Source: RGIG1681 sp045650505 (GTDB lineage: Bacteria > Bacillota > Clostridia > Christensenellales > UBA1242). From it: 53,388 nt of DNA. The DNA lies in assembly GCA_045650505.1 (NCBI GenBank), contig JAZRRE010000008.1:1-53388 (forward strand). Reading direction: 5' to 3'. The notes beneath the pieces were generated by a model. That model was not told the origin of the DNA. It was given only the letters and a program-made list of their open reading frames with translations, and did not search any database. Shown here one piece after another: positions 1 through 7,955 of the stretch. The translations under genes were made by a program, and so were the position numbers. Each line of letters begins with the position of its first letter. The first letter of the stretch is position 1.

Positions 1-60
1 CAAGACCTGATAACACCTCCTTGGCTCACAGAACGACATGGCTACGATCCGACTTTATTA
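1..60 (-). other. Unresolved left-edge segment with a strong Shine-Dalgarno-like sequence
   Basis: On the minus strand this stretch reads toward the left edge and contains AAGGAGGTG at about positions 13-21, an almost perfect anti-16S match. It is less AT-rich than the flanking intergenic DNA. It could be the 5' leader of a minus-strand gene lying off the window, with a start codon at or beyond position 1, or part of a structured RNA. I recognise no riboswitch, rRNA or tRNA family here. The stretch 61-158 between it and the merR terminator is AT-rich and shows no gene. Confidence 0.25.
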
Positions 61-158
61 TTATGTTTTTGGTCAGCTTATATATTTTTCTCAAAAATTT
101 TGCAACAAAAAAACAAGGCCTTAGTTACAAATTTTTAAAACTAATAAAATAATTATAT

Positions 159-197
159 AAAAAAGATAATGGGTTTAATTTCCATTATCTTTTTTAA
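159..197 (-). terminator. Intrinsic terminator after merR-family gene
   Basis: A perfect inverted repeat (AAAAAAGATAATGG at 159-172 and its complement at 182-195) with T tracts on both strands lies directly downstream of the regulator's stop codon. The A and T runs at both ends mean it could work in both directions. Confidence 0.85.
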
Positions 198-205
198 TTA
201 TGATA

Positions 206-1003
206 TTATTTAATAGGAATTTGAATGAGCGTTAGATAATCATCTTCACTTTCACAATCCCAACAGCCATTAACATAAACTTCTCTTGGTTTGTCAGCAA
301 TGGTATATCCCTTTTCTTTAATATAATTCATTGCAAATGCATAAACATCTCGAAGTTTAGAATAAGAGCCTTTATGTTCAATACTTATTGCTTTTGTTTG
401 AGGTATGGTTTTGAATTTAATATTTTTACTTTCTTTTCCAAACTCCTCAACAGCTTCTAAATATTCAATTTCTATATTGTGTTCTTGGTACTCTGGTGCT
501 TCATAGGTTACAAAGCAATAATCCTTACATTTGAGATTTGGATTATTGTCTCCACACTCTTGTCCTGCACTTAAAACAAACTCAAATAATTTTGACATAT
601 CTTCGATTATTCCGTGTCTATAATAAACTTTAATCTCTGGTAATATAATTTCCTTTGCTTGATACTTGTTCATAAATTCTCCTTTATCTACTTGTTTAAT
701 TAAATTTTTGATGAAGGAAAGATTTTTTTTGCTTTTGGATATTTCATTTTCTATTTCTCTTGACCTATTCAAAAGTGCATTCTTTATATCTGAACCATTA
801 AATATTTCCTTAATTTCATTTATTGAAAAACCAAGTTCACGAAACTCTAATATTCTTACAAGTTTGTTAAAGTCTTCCATAGAGTAATATCTATATCCAT
901 TATCATCAACAAAACTTGGCTTAAATAGGTCGGCTTCATCATAATATCTTAAGGTCCTTATACTTGTCTTTGCAAGTTTAGAAAATTCACCAATAAAAAA
1001 CAT
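206..1003 (-). CDS. MerR-family transcriptional regulator with GyrI-like effector domain
   Basis: A 265-residue DNA-binding activator or repressor. The N-terminal winged helix-turn-helix shows the MerR hallmark: IGEFSKLA, then a TLRYYDEADL recognition region and GYRYYS wing, followed by the LGFSINEIKEIF dimerisation start. A coiled coil (about 75-105) links it to a C-terminal domain of about 150 residues that resembles the GyrI-like/BmrR small-molecule-binding fold (EYLEAVEEFG, then a typical YSKLRDVYAFAMNYIKEKGY ending). Family members usually control multidrug efflux or stress genes. The start at 1003 is chosen because GAGGAG lies seven bases upstream; a longer frame to 1024 has no ribosome site. 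No efflux gene is adjacent in the window, so the target is unknown apart from its own promoter. The effector is not predictable. Confidence 0.9.
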   Translation of the reverse strand: MFFIGEFSKLAKTSIRTLRYYDEADLFKPSFVDDNGYRYYSMEDFNKLVRILEFRELGFSINEIKEIFNGSDIKNALLNRSREIENEISKSKKNLSFIKNLIKQVDKGEFMNKYQAKEIILPEIKVYYRHGIIEDMSKLFEFVLSAGQECGDNNPNLKCKDYCFVTYEAPEYQEHNIEIEYLEAVEEFGKESKNIKFKTIPQTKAISIEHKGSYSKLRDVYAFAMNYIKEKGYTIADKPREVYVNGCWDCESEDDYLTLIQIPIK

Positions 1004-1024
1004 ATCTTTTCTCCTCATAAACAC

Positions 1025-1055
1025 ATCTTAAAGTATCTCGTAACGAGAGAGTCAA
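1025..1055 (-). promoter_or_regulatory. MerR-type promoter with palindromic operator in a 19-bp spacer
   Basis: The -35 TTGACT (1050-1055) and -10 TAAGAT (1025-1030) are separated by 19 bp. The spacer holds the perfect 13-bp palindrome TCTCGTAACGAGA (1036-1048). An overlong 19-bp spacer with a central dyad is the classic architecture recognised by MerR-family proteins, so the downstream regulator very likely controls its own transcription. Confidence 0.85.
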
Positions 1056-1111
1056 TCAAATTTTGTAATTACTAAAAATAATTATAACATATCACAGAAT
1101 AAAGTTGTAAT

Positions 1112-1147
1112 AAAAAAGAGTTAGACTTAATAATCCAACTCTTTTAT
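1112..1147 (-). terminator. Intrinsic terminator after phosphoglucomutase gene
   Basis: The stem AAAAGAGTT (1114-1122) pairs with AACTCTTTT (1137-1145), and a T run follows on the minus strand. Confidence 0.75.
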
Positions 1148-1186
1148 TTTGCTAGTTTCAATTTTTCTAGTCATTCGCCTTGTTTT

Positions 1187-2818
1187 TTATTTAAACATTT
1201 CTTTAAAACAATCTTGCATTTTTGGTTTATTTTCTTGATTCTTTTCTCTTGTTTCTGTGAGCGTTAAATAGACTTTAATAAGTGGTTCAGTTCCAGATGG
1301 TCTAATCATAACTTTGATTCCATGTTCTAATCTAAAACTAATCAAATCTGCTTTTGGCAAATCTTCAACACCCTTTAAATAATCATTAATATTAACAACA
1401 TTAAAACCTGCAAATTCTTTTGGAGGATTTGTTCGAAGTTCTTTTAAAATTTGTTTCATTCTTGCATCACCCGCATTGCCTTCAAATCTATAAGTTGTTA
1501 CATACGCTTGATAATAACCAAATTCTTCATAAATCTCATTAAGTCTATCAACAATTGTTTTACCCTGTTTCTTTAAATTACTTGCAACTTCACAAATAAA
1601 CATACTTGCAACAGTTGCATCTTTATCTCTAACGTGAGTTCCAATCAAATAACCTAAACTTTCTTCAAAGCCCAAAACAAATCTATGTTCTTCACTTTTT
1701 TTCTCAAGACCGGTTAAATATTCTCCAATGTATTTGAAACCTGTTAAAACATCTTTAACTTTGCCACCATATTTGTTTGCAACCTTATCAGCAAGTCCGG
1801 TTGAAACAACCGACTTAACCACAATTCCGTTTTCAAATTTCTTATTTGCAAAGAGATAATCTTCAATAATAACTCCTATTTCATTTCCGCTTAAGTGAAT
1901 ATATTCTCCCATATGCTTAACCATAACACCAACACGGTCCGCATCTGGGTCACTTGCAATAATAAGGTCTGAATCACATCTTTTTGCAATTTCAAGTGAG
2001 GTTTCATAAACTTCAATCTTTTCAGGATTTGGATATGCGCAAGTTGTGAAATTTTTATCAGGGACACATTGGGTTGTATTCAAATAAATTTCCACCCCTC
2101 TATCAGTCAAAACTTTTGGAAGTGTTTGAAATCCTGCTCCATTAAGTGCTGAATAAACCACTTTTATATCTTCAACTCTATTTAGCGAAACCGATTCAAC
2201 CACACTAATATAATCTTCTAAAATTTTATTATCTGTGTATGTTATTACACCTGTTTTAAGCCCTTCTTCTAAATTTAAAATATCATATTTGAAAAGTTCA
2301 ATACTATCAGCGATTTTCATAATTTCATAAGAAGGTTCTTCTAGTAATTGTGCACCATCACTACCATAAACTTTATAACCATTATAATCTTTTGGATTAT
2401 GACTTGCTGTAATCATTACACCAGCATCACAATTGTAATATCTAACCATATATGATAAAAATGGTGTTGGCATTGTATCAGCAGCAAGATAAACTTTAAT
2501 GCCCTTATTTGCAACAATTTCAGCCACAAGTTCAGCAAATTCTTTAGACATATTTCTTGTATCATAGCTAACAGCAATAGATTTACCATTAATATTTTTA
2601 ACATACTCGGCAAGTGCTAAAGTTACTCTTGCAACATTATAAACATTCATTCTATTACTTCCAGCGCCAACAATGCCACGAAGCCCAGCTGTTCCAAACT
2701 CTAATTCACTGAAAAATGCTGATTGAATTTGTTCATCAGACATTTGCTTTAATTCTGCTAAAAGATTTTCATCTTCAACATTTTTAAGCCAAAAATCATA
2801 TCTTTCTTGATAATTCAT
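1187..2818 (-). CDS. pgcA: Phospho-sugar mutase (alpha-phosphoglucomutase / phosphomannomutase)
   Basis: A 543-residue cytoplasmic alpha-D-phosphohexomutase that interconverts hexose 1- and 6-phosphates, feeding UDP-glucose and cell-surface polysaccharide synthesis. All four family signatures are present: the catalytic phosphoserine loop TASHNPKDYNGYK, the Mg2+ loop DPDADRVG, the sugar-binding GFEESLGYLIG and the C-terminal phosphate-binding RPSGTEPLIKVY. Length and motif spacing fit the Bacillus PgcA type rather than the shorter GlmM. Start 2818 is chosen because AGAGGTG sits five bases upstream; an in-frame ATG at 2848 has no ribosome site. It follows ftsZ but is separated by a terminator, so it is its own unit. 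The symbol is by analogy; substrate preference between glucose and mannose phosphates cannot be read from sequence alone. Confidence 0.93.
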   Translation of the reverse strand: MNYQERYDFWLKNVEDENLLAELKQMSDEQIQSAFFSELEFGTAGLRGIVGAGSNRMNVYNVARVTLALAEYVKNINGKSIAVSYDTRNMSKEFAELVAEIVANKGIKVYLAADTMPTPFLSYMVRYYNCDAGVMITASHNPKDYNGYKVYGSDGAQLLEEPSYEIMKIADSIELFKYDILNLEEGLKTGVITYTDNKILEDYISVVESVSLNRVEDIKVVYSALNGAGFQTLPKVLTDRGVEIYLNTTQCVPDKNFTTCAYPNPEKIEVYETSLEIAKRCDSDLIIASDPDADRVGVMVKHMGEYIHLSGNEIGVIIEDYLFANKKFENGIVVKSVVSTGLADKVANKYGGKVKDVLTGFKYIGEYLTGLEKKSEEHRFVLGFEESLGYLIGTHVRDKDATVASMFICEVASNLKKQGKTIVDRLNEIYEEFGYYQAYVTTYRFEGNAGDARMKQILKELRTNPPKEFAGFNVVNINDYLKGVEDLPKADLISFRLEHGIKVMIRPSGTEPLIKVYLTLTETREKNQENKPKMQDCFKEMFK

Positions 2819-2928
2819 AAACACCTCTAAAACATTATATGTTTCCATTATAAATTATCTTAACTTTTTTTCATAATAAAATATGCCAGGTTTTAAAATT
2901 TCCACATAAATAATTTGAATATCGACTA

Positions 2929-2957
2929 TAAAAAAACAGGCATTTCTGCCTGCTTTT
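2929..2957 (-). terminator. Intrinsic terminator after ftsZ
   Basis: The stem CAGGCA (2937-2942), loop TTTC and TGCCTG (2947-2952) are followed on the minus strand by seven T residues. It closes the ftsA-ftsZ unit. Confidence 0.9.
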
Positions 2958-4435
2958 TATTTATTGAATTTTCTTCTTAAAAATGGAGGAATATCGGCAT
3001 CTTCAACTCTGATATTTGCATTTGGTTGAACTTGATTATTATTAATTCCCTCATACGGATTTTGAACAGGTTTTGAGTTCATTCTACTATCATATGCTGA
3101 TTGAGATGGTTCCGGAGTGATTCCATAAATTCTATCAATTTCTGCTTGATTTGGAATAACTTGTTTTGGTTTTTCAATCGGTTGCTCACCAGCACCTGTT
3201 CCACGAAGTCTGTTCCATAAATCTAAATCGTTAGCTTGATTTTGTTCTGCACTAACAAATTGATTTAACACAGGTTCTCTTTTTGGTTCTACACTCATCA
3301 TCTTTGGTTCTGGCATTCCGAAATTCTTTTCAAAGAGTGAAGCTACAGCTGTTGGTTTACCCGCAACAAAATCATTGAATCTTGATTTATCAAAATTACC
3401 TGTGTCTTGTGGTCTTGAAATTTGTGAAAGTCTGTCTTGTGGCTGCAAAAAGCTTGGTTTTGATGGAGCTGTTGCATTTTCAAATTTACTTCCTTCAAAA
3501 CCTGTTGCAACGATTGTCACAATCATTCTTTCAGCATAATTTTCATCAATTGTAGCACCAAAAATTGTGTTAGCATCAGGAGCAACAACATCTTTAACAA
3601 GTTTTACAGCATCATTCACTTCTTCAAGTGTCAAATCAAAACCACCTTTAACGTTGATAATCACCGCTTTTGCACCATTAATTGAAGTTTCTAGAAGTGG
3701 ACTGGCAATAGCTTGACGAACGGCAATTTCATTTCTTTTTTCACCTTTTCCTTCACCAATACCCATATGAGCGAGTCCACGATTTTTCATAACTGTTCTA
3801 ACATCAGCAAAATCAAGGTTGATAAGAGATGGTGTTGCAATAAGGTCTGAAATACCTTGAATGCCTTGTCTTAAAACTTCATCAGCATATTTAAAAGCAT
3901 CAACAATTGATGTTCCCTTTGGAGCGATTGACAAAAGTCTGTCGTTAGGAATAACAACAAGTGTATCAACACATTTGCTTAAATTTTTAATACCAAGTTC
4001 TGCATTTGCAGACCTTGTTCTTCCTTCAAATTCAAATGGTTTTGTTACAACTGCAATGGTGAGAATACCCATTTCACGAGCAATGCTTGCAATAACAGGA
4101 GCAGCACCTGTTCCTGTTCCACCACCCATACCAGCAGTGATAAACACAAGGTCAACATCACGAAGTTTGTCACAAATTTGTTGCCTGCTTTCTTCTGCAG
4201 CTTTTCTTCCAATTTCTGGGTCAGCACCCGCACCAAGACCTTTTGTAAGTTTTTCACCAAGTTGAATTTGAACCGGTGCTTTACTTAACATCAATGCTTG
4301 TTTATCTGTGTTTGCAGCAATAAAAGATGCACTCTTTAAACCAGAGGCAATCATTCTGTTAACTGCGTTGCAACCACCGCCACCAACGCCAACAACCAAA
4401 ATTTTACAAATCGGTGTGATATTATTGATTTCCAT
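2957..4435 (-). CDS. ftsZ: Cell division protein FtsZ
   Basis: A tubulin-like GTPase that forms the cytokinetic ring. The glycine-rich GTP loop GGGTGTG is at about residues 104-110. The T7 synergy loop (NLDFADV) that completes the active site of the next subunit is present, and the N-terminal dinucleotide-binding strand VVGVGGGGCNAVN is intact. At 492 residues it exceeds the usual 350-400 because of a long proline/asparagine/glutamine-rich linker from about 330 to 478. The extreme C-terminus DADIPPFLRRKFNK is the conserved tail that binds FtsA and other ring tethers. The gene lies 13 bases after ftsA and they share a promoter. AAGGA lies about 11 bases before the start. Confidence 0.98.
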   Translation of the reverse strand: MEINNITPICKILVVGVGGGGCNAVNRMIASGLKSASFIAANTDKQALMLSKAPVQIQLGEKLTKGLGAGADPEIGRKAAEESRQQICDKLRDVDLVFITAGMGGGTGTGAAPVIASIAREMGILTIAVVTKPFEFEGRTRSANAELGIKNLSKCVDTLVVIPNDRLLSIAPKGTSIVDAFKYADEVLRQGIQGISDLIATPSLINLDFADVRTVMKNRGLAHMGIGEGKGEKRNEIAVRQAIASPLLETSINGAKAVIINVKGGFDLTLEEVNDAVKLVKDVVAPDANTIFGATIDENYAERMIVTIVATGFEGSKFENATAPSKPSFLQPQDRLSQISRPQDTGNFDKSRFNDFVAGKPTAVASLFEKNFGMPEPKMMSVEPKREPVLNQFVSAEQNQANDLDLWNRLRGTGAGEQPIEKPKQVIPNQAEIDRIYGITPEPSQSAYDSRMNSKPVQNPYEGINNNQVQPNANIRVEDADIPPFLRRKFNK

Positions 4436-4448
4436 ATTTATATCTTCC

Positions 4449-5594
4449 TTATACCTTTACTATTATATCATCGAGCATATAACCATAATTTAATACCATA
4501 TTGAGCAAACCTTCTTCGCTTGCATCATAAGGTCTTATTTCTCGATTTCTAATTGTATTAACAAATTCAACTTTTCGTTTTAATTTTCTAGAAATAATCG
4601 TTTTTATGCCGTGAATAAAATTAAAACCACCACCAACAAAATAAATTGGTAAAAATTCAGGCAAATCATATTTGCAACGTTCTAAACACTTATTTATATA
4701 ATCACAAATCATTTCAACCCTGTCAGCAGCAATTTCATTTGTTGCCTTTGCAGAGAACGATTGCATAACTTCTTCACCTTCAACCTCATAAGTGTCACAA
4801 TCTTTAGGATTCCATCCTAAAACAATTTTATGCTTTAATCTTTCTGCTTCAGAGAATGAGATTTTTAAGCACTGTGACAAATCTGAAGTGATGTATCCAC
4901 CACCGAGTGAAAAGCTATTTATATATAAAAGTGCATTTCCTCTTGATAATGCTACTGTTGTGGTGATGTAACCAACATCAACCATAAGCACATATCTATC
5001 ACGAACACTGTTTTCAAACAAATATAAACATTCAGCAAGTGTTGATGAAAGGAATCCTGCAATTTCAATTCTTAAATCTTTAAAAATAGATTTTAAAAGA
5101 GAAATAAAACTTCTTTCAGCAAGAATATAAGAAATGAAACCTGTTATTGACCTTGCCTTTTCATCAAGTGGTTCAATAACCCTTCTTGCGCCATCAAGTT
5201 CATAATACACAACGGTATTGTTTACGACAACATATCTTTTGTCATCTTGAAAAGTGTCGCCTGTCTTAAAAATATTGTCTATATCAAATTTTGAAACTCT
5301 TTTTGCACGCGGAAATGTGAGATTTACAGACTTTGTTACACAAGTGCTAAACTCACCAGGAACACCCACATAAACACTAGTAATTTTTGTTTCAGAAGTG
5401 ATTTCAGCATTAGAAATTGCTTGTGCAATTGCATACTTTAAACTATCAGGTTCTAAAAATTCAGCATTTTGAAAACCAGCATAAGAAACCTCACCTTTAC
5501 CTAAAATTTTAAAGGTGTCATTAACGCCATGTTCCCCAATAAGCGTAACTATTGTTGATGAGCCAATATCAATAATTGCTGTACTTTCTTTCAT
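4449..5594 (-). CDS. ftsA: Cell division protein FtsA, C-terminally short
   Basis: An actin-like ATPase that links the FtsZ ring to the membrane and recruits division proteins. Phosphate-loop motifs are visible (AIIDIGSSTIVTLIGE at the N-terminus, LMVDVGYITTTVAL in the second half, then FVGGGFNFIHGI for adenosine binding), and the inserted SHS2/1C region lies near residues 85-165. It is 381 residues against about 420-440 in Bacillus. The protein ends in YMLDDIIVKV, without the lysine-rich amphipathic helix that normally anchors FtsA in the membrane. AAAGGA lies six bases before the ATG. It is first in a two-gene unit with ftsZ. The identity is secured by position and motifs; membrane attachment may differ. 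Confidence 0.93.
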   Translation of the reverse strand: MKESTAIIDIGSSTIVTLIGEHGVNDTFKILGKGEVSYAGFQNAEFLEPDSLKYAIAQAISNAEITSETKITSVYVGVPGEFSTCVTKSVNLTFPRAKRVSKFDIDNIFKTGDTFQDDKRYVVVNNTVVYYELDGARRVIEPLDEKARSITGFISYILAERSFISLLKSIFKDLRIEIAGFLSSTLAECLYLFENSVRDRYVLMVDVGYITTTVALSRGNALLYINSFSLGGGYITSDLSQCLKISFSEAERLKHKIVLGWNPKDCDTYEVEGEEVMQSFSAKATNEIAADRVEMICDYINKCLERCKYDLPEFLPIYFVGGGFNFIHGIKTIISRKLKRKVEFVNTIRNREIRPYDASEEGLLNMVLNYGYMLDDIIVKV

Positions 5595-5632
5595 ACAAGT
5601 CCTTTTGCCGACAATATTTCTATGATATTTTA

Positions 5633-5661
5633 AGTATATTCGTATAAAGTTTTTGTGTCAA
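5633..5661 (-). promoter_or_regulatory. Sigma-A promoter of ftsA-ftsZ
   Basis: A consensus -35 TTGACA (5656-5661), exactly 17 bp, then -10 TATACT (5633-5638). Predicted transcription starts about 32 bases upstream of the ftsA ATG. Together with the upstream terminator this makes ftsA-ftsZ independent of the rest of the division cluster. Confidence 0.88.
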
Positions 5662-5715
5662 ACAAAAAAGTTATTAATTATCAAATTATGTGCGATTTTA
5701 TTTGTAATTAAACAC

Positions 5716-5752
5716 AAAAAAAGACAAAGATTTTTCTCTTTGTCTTTTATTT
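5716..5752 (-). terminator. Intrinsic terminator after divIB
   Basis: The 12-bp stem AAAAGACAAAGA (5719-5730) and TCTTTGTCTTTT (5737-5748) with a T-rich tail on the minus strand overlaps the divIB stop codon and separates murA-divIB from ftsA-ftsZ. Confidence 0.85.
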
Positions 5753-6586
5753 TTTTGTCACACCGTAATAGTCACCTGCGGCGTTTTTATAAATCTCAAT
5801 CACAACACCTGGAGTGTTTGCTTCATTATTACTCAAATGAACAACAACACCTGCAAGCACTTTTTCATAAAGGTCAGATTCTCCAGAAATTAAAAGCATA
5901 CAACCATTTTCACCATCAAGTCCTTGATTTCTCATAACAACTTCAAATCTATTGTTAATCTTTGAATAATTAATACTTCTTATCACTGTTGAGTCTTTAG
6001 TTTTTGCATAAGCTCCAGAAGAAATTGCTGTCATAAAGTTTTTAATTTCTTCAGCTTCTGTCACAAATTCACCAATAATAGCAGATTTTAAAGTCATTGT
6101 TTCTTTTAAAATTTCAGTTGTTTGTTTGAAATATGTCAAATTTCCAGAAACTTTTTTTGTTGTGAGCTCATCTTCACTTACTTTATCTAAAATTTTAAAA
6201 TCTTCATCTAAAATATACCAATTATTAGTTTCTCTTGAATCTTCTTTAACTCTATATTTTGGAATACGCTCCGAAATATAAATTGTAACTTTATTTGGAA
6301 ACCTGCGAATTATTTGTTCAACCTTCACAAAAGGATTACTCTTTTCAATTTTTGCAATATTATCATCAAAGTTCATAAAGATAATATTTTTTCCAACATC
6401 AAATTCACCCGTTTCAAAAACCCTGTTTTGAATTTCGGCTGGAAGATTTGTGTTAACCGCTCTTGACCTAAACTCAACATTCACAGTTTTAAGCCTAAAA
6501 GTCAATGCAAAAACCGTGCAAAGTGCAATAAGCGACAAACCAACAATGCCAAGTATTATTAAAATTTTCTTTCGTCTTTTTTCCAT
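5747..6586 (-). CDS. divIB: Cell division protein DivIB/FtsQ
   Basis: A bitopic membrane protein of the divisome that stabilises FtsL/DivIC at the septum. A basic cytoplasmic start (MEKRRKKIL) precedes one transmembrane helix (about residues 9-29). A POTRA domain follows directly (VNVEFRSRAVNTNL ... NPFVKVEQIIRRFPNKVTIYISERIPKYRV), which is diagnostic for the FtsQ/DivIB family, and then a beta-rich domain. Its 279 residues are typical. It begins six bases after the murA stop, so the two are cotranscribed. A terminator overlaps its stop codon. Confidence 0.93.
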   Translation of the reverse strand: MEKRRKKILIILGIVGLSLIALCTVFALTFRLKTVNVEFRSRAVNTNLPAEIQNRVFETGEFDVGKNIIFMNFDDNIAKIEKSNPFVKVEQIIRRFPNKVTIYISERIPKYRVKEDSRETNNWYILDEDFKILDKVSEDELTTKKVSGNLTYFKQTTEILKETMTLKSAIIGEFVTEAEEIKNFMTAISSGAYAKTKDSTVIRSINYSKINNRFEVVMRNQGLDGENGCMLLISGESDLYEKVLAGVVVHLSNNEANTPGVVIEIYKNAAGDYYGVTKK

Positions 6587-6592
6587 AGCAAA

Positions 6593-7843
6593 TTATTCTA
6601 CCTTATCTATAATTGCTCCCAAACTTTTGAGATTTAAATCTAAATTATAATATCCGCGCTCAATATGATAAATTTTGTCAACAGTGGTTTTTCCCTTCGC
6701 AACAAGACCAGCAAGCACAAGCCCTGCACCACCTCGAAGGTCAGGACTCTCAACTTCTGCTGGCTTTAATTTTTGCACACCAACAACCGTTGCATATCTT
6801 TCACTAACATTAATTTTTGCACCCATTTTCAAAAGTTCTGCAACCACTTTAAACCTTGATTCAAACACAGTTTCATGAATAATTGCAGTTCCTTTAGAAA
6901 TTGTTTGCATAACCAGCATTGGTGACTGCAAATCTGTTGGAAAACCTGGATAAACCCCCGTTTCAATCTTTTGAGCAGATTTTAACCTTGAAAAGTTCTC
7001 TAGTGTTATTTTATCACTAAACAAATCAATGTTGCAACCAGAATTACGCAAAAAAACAATAAGTGGTAATAAAAAATTTGGGTCAATGCCTTGAAGTTCA
7101 ATTTTACCACCACACATAGCACCAGCAATCAAATAAGTTCCAGCAGCAATTCGGTCACCCATACATTTAAAAGTTGTGCCATGAAGTTTTTTTACACCAT
7201 AAATTACAATGGTTTCATAACCCGCACCAAAAACCTTTCCACCCATTGAATTGATAAACCTTGCAAGTTCAACAATTTCTGGCTCACGAGCAGCGTTTTT
7301 AATAACCGTCATCTCTCCATCAATAAGTGTGCTTGCCATCATAAGATTTTCTGTTGCCCCAACACTAGGAAACGATAGTTCAACCACAGAGCCACTCATT
7401 TTGCTTGCATCTGAATATATAAGGTCATTGGCAAACGAAAACTTTATTCCCAACCTCTCAAGCCCTGCAAGATGAATATCAATCGGGCGCTTGCCAATAT
7501 CACAACCACCAGGATATGTGAATATTGCCTTTCTATATCTAGATAGAATTGAACCCATCATAAAAATACTTGAACGCAAGGTTTTGGTTTCTGCCATAAT
7601 AACCGATGTGCTTGAAAGCGAACCAGAAATAATCATATTTCCGCCACTAACCGTCACCTTTTTGCCAAGTTTTTCTAAAATTAGCCCCATTTCATTAACA
7701 TCTAAATATAATGGTATATCTTCAATAACGCAATCTTCATCACACATAATAGTTGCTGCAATAATTGGAAGTATTGCATTTTTAGCAGAATCAACTTGAA
7801 GTTTTCCAAAAAGTTTGTTTCCACCATTAATCACATATTTCAT
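6593..7843 (-). CDS. murA: UDP-N-acetylglucosamine 1-carboxyvinyltransferase MurA
   Basis: A cytoplasmic enzyme that transfers enolpyruvate from PEP to UDP-GlcNAc, the first committed step of peptidoglycan synthesis. Visible active-site features are the Lys-Asn pair in DSAKNAILP (near residue 22), the catalytic cysteine in the loop GGCDIGKRPIDIH (the fosfomycin target), and the arginine in DLRGGAGLVLAGL. The 416-residue length is typical. Start 7843 is preferred because GAGGTG lies upstream at the right spacing; a GTG two codons earlier is part of that ribosome site. Keeping cysteine in the loop predicts fosfomycin sensitivity at the enzyme level. Low-GC Gram-positives often have two MurA paralogues; only one is in view. 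Confidence 0.97.
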   Translation of the reverse strand: MKYVINGGNKLFGKLQVDSAKNAILPIIAATIMCDEDCVIEDIPLYLDVNEMGLILEKLGKKVTVSGGNMIISGSLSSTSVIMAETKTLRSSIFMMGSILSRYRKAIFTYPGGCDIGKRPIDIHLAGLERLGIKFSFANDLIYSDASKMSGSVVELSFPSVGATENLMMASTLIDGEMTVIKNAAREPEIVELARFINSMGGKVFGAGYETIVIYGVKKLHGTTFKCMGDRIAAGTYLIAGAMCGGKIELQGIDPNFLLPLIVFLRNSGCNIDLFSDKITLENFSRLKSAQKIETGVYPGFPTDLQSPMLVMQTISKGTAIIHETVFESRFKVVAELLKMGAKINVSERYATVVGVQKLKPAEVESPDLRGGAGLVLAGLVAKGKTTVDKIYHIERGYYNLDLNLKSLGAIIDKVE

Positions 7844-7917
7844 AAACACCTCAATCTAATATATAGATTATTCAAAACGCATAAAAAGTGTTTGCTGCTA
7901 GCCACAAAATTTTTGCA

Positions 7918-7955
7918 ACAAAAAAAGACAGTTATTTCTAACTGCCTTTTTATTT
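7918..7955 (-). terminator. Intrinsic terminator after ABC-2 permease genes
   Basis: The stem AGACAGTTA (7926-7934), loop TTTC and TAACTGCCT (7939-7947), with one mismatch, precedes a T run on the minus strand. It separates the transporter from murA. Confidence 0.8.

Noticed and set aside
1..30. Possible 3' end of 16S rRNA on the plus strand (CACCTCCTT)
   Set aside because: The nearly universal bases before the anti-Shine-Dalgarno sequence are not preserved, so this is more likely a strong ribosome site read on the minus strand.
2819..2956. Two TATAAT sequences upstream of the phosphoglucomutase gene
   Set aside because: Neither has an acceptable -35 at 16-18 bp, so I could not choose a promoter.
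7850..7917. Promoter of murA
   Set aside because: One is expected because a terminator lies upstream, and TATATT is present, but no convincing -35 partner could be identified.
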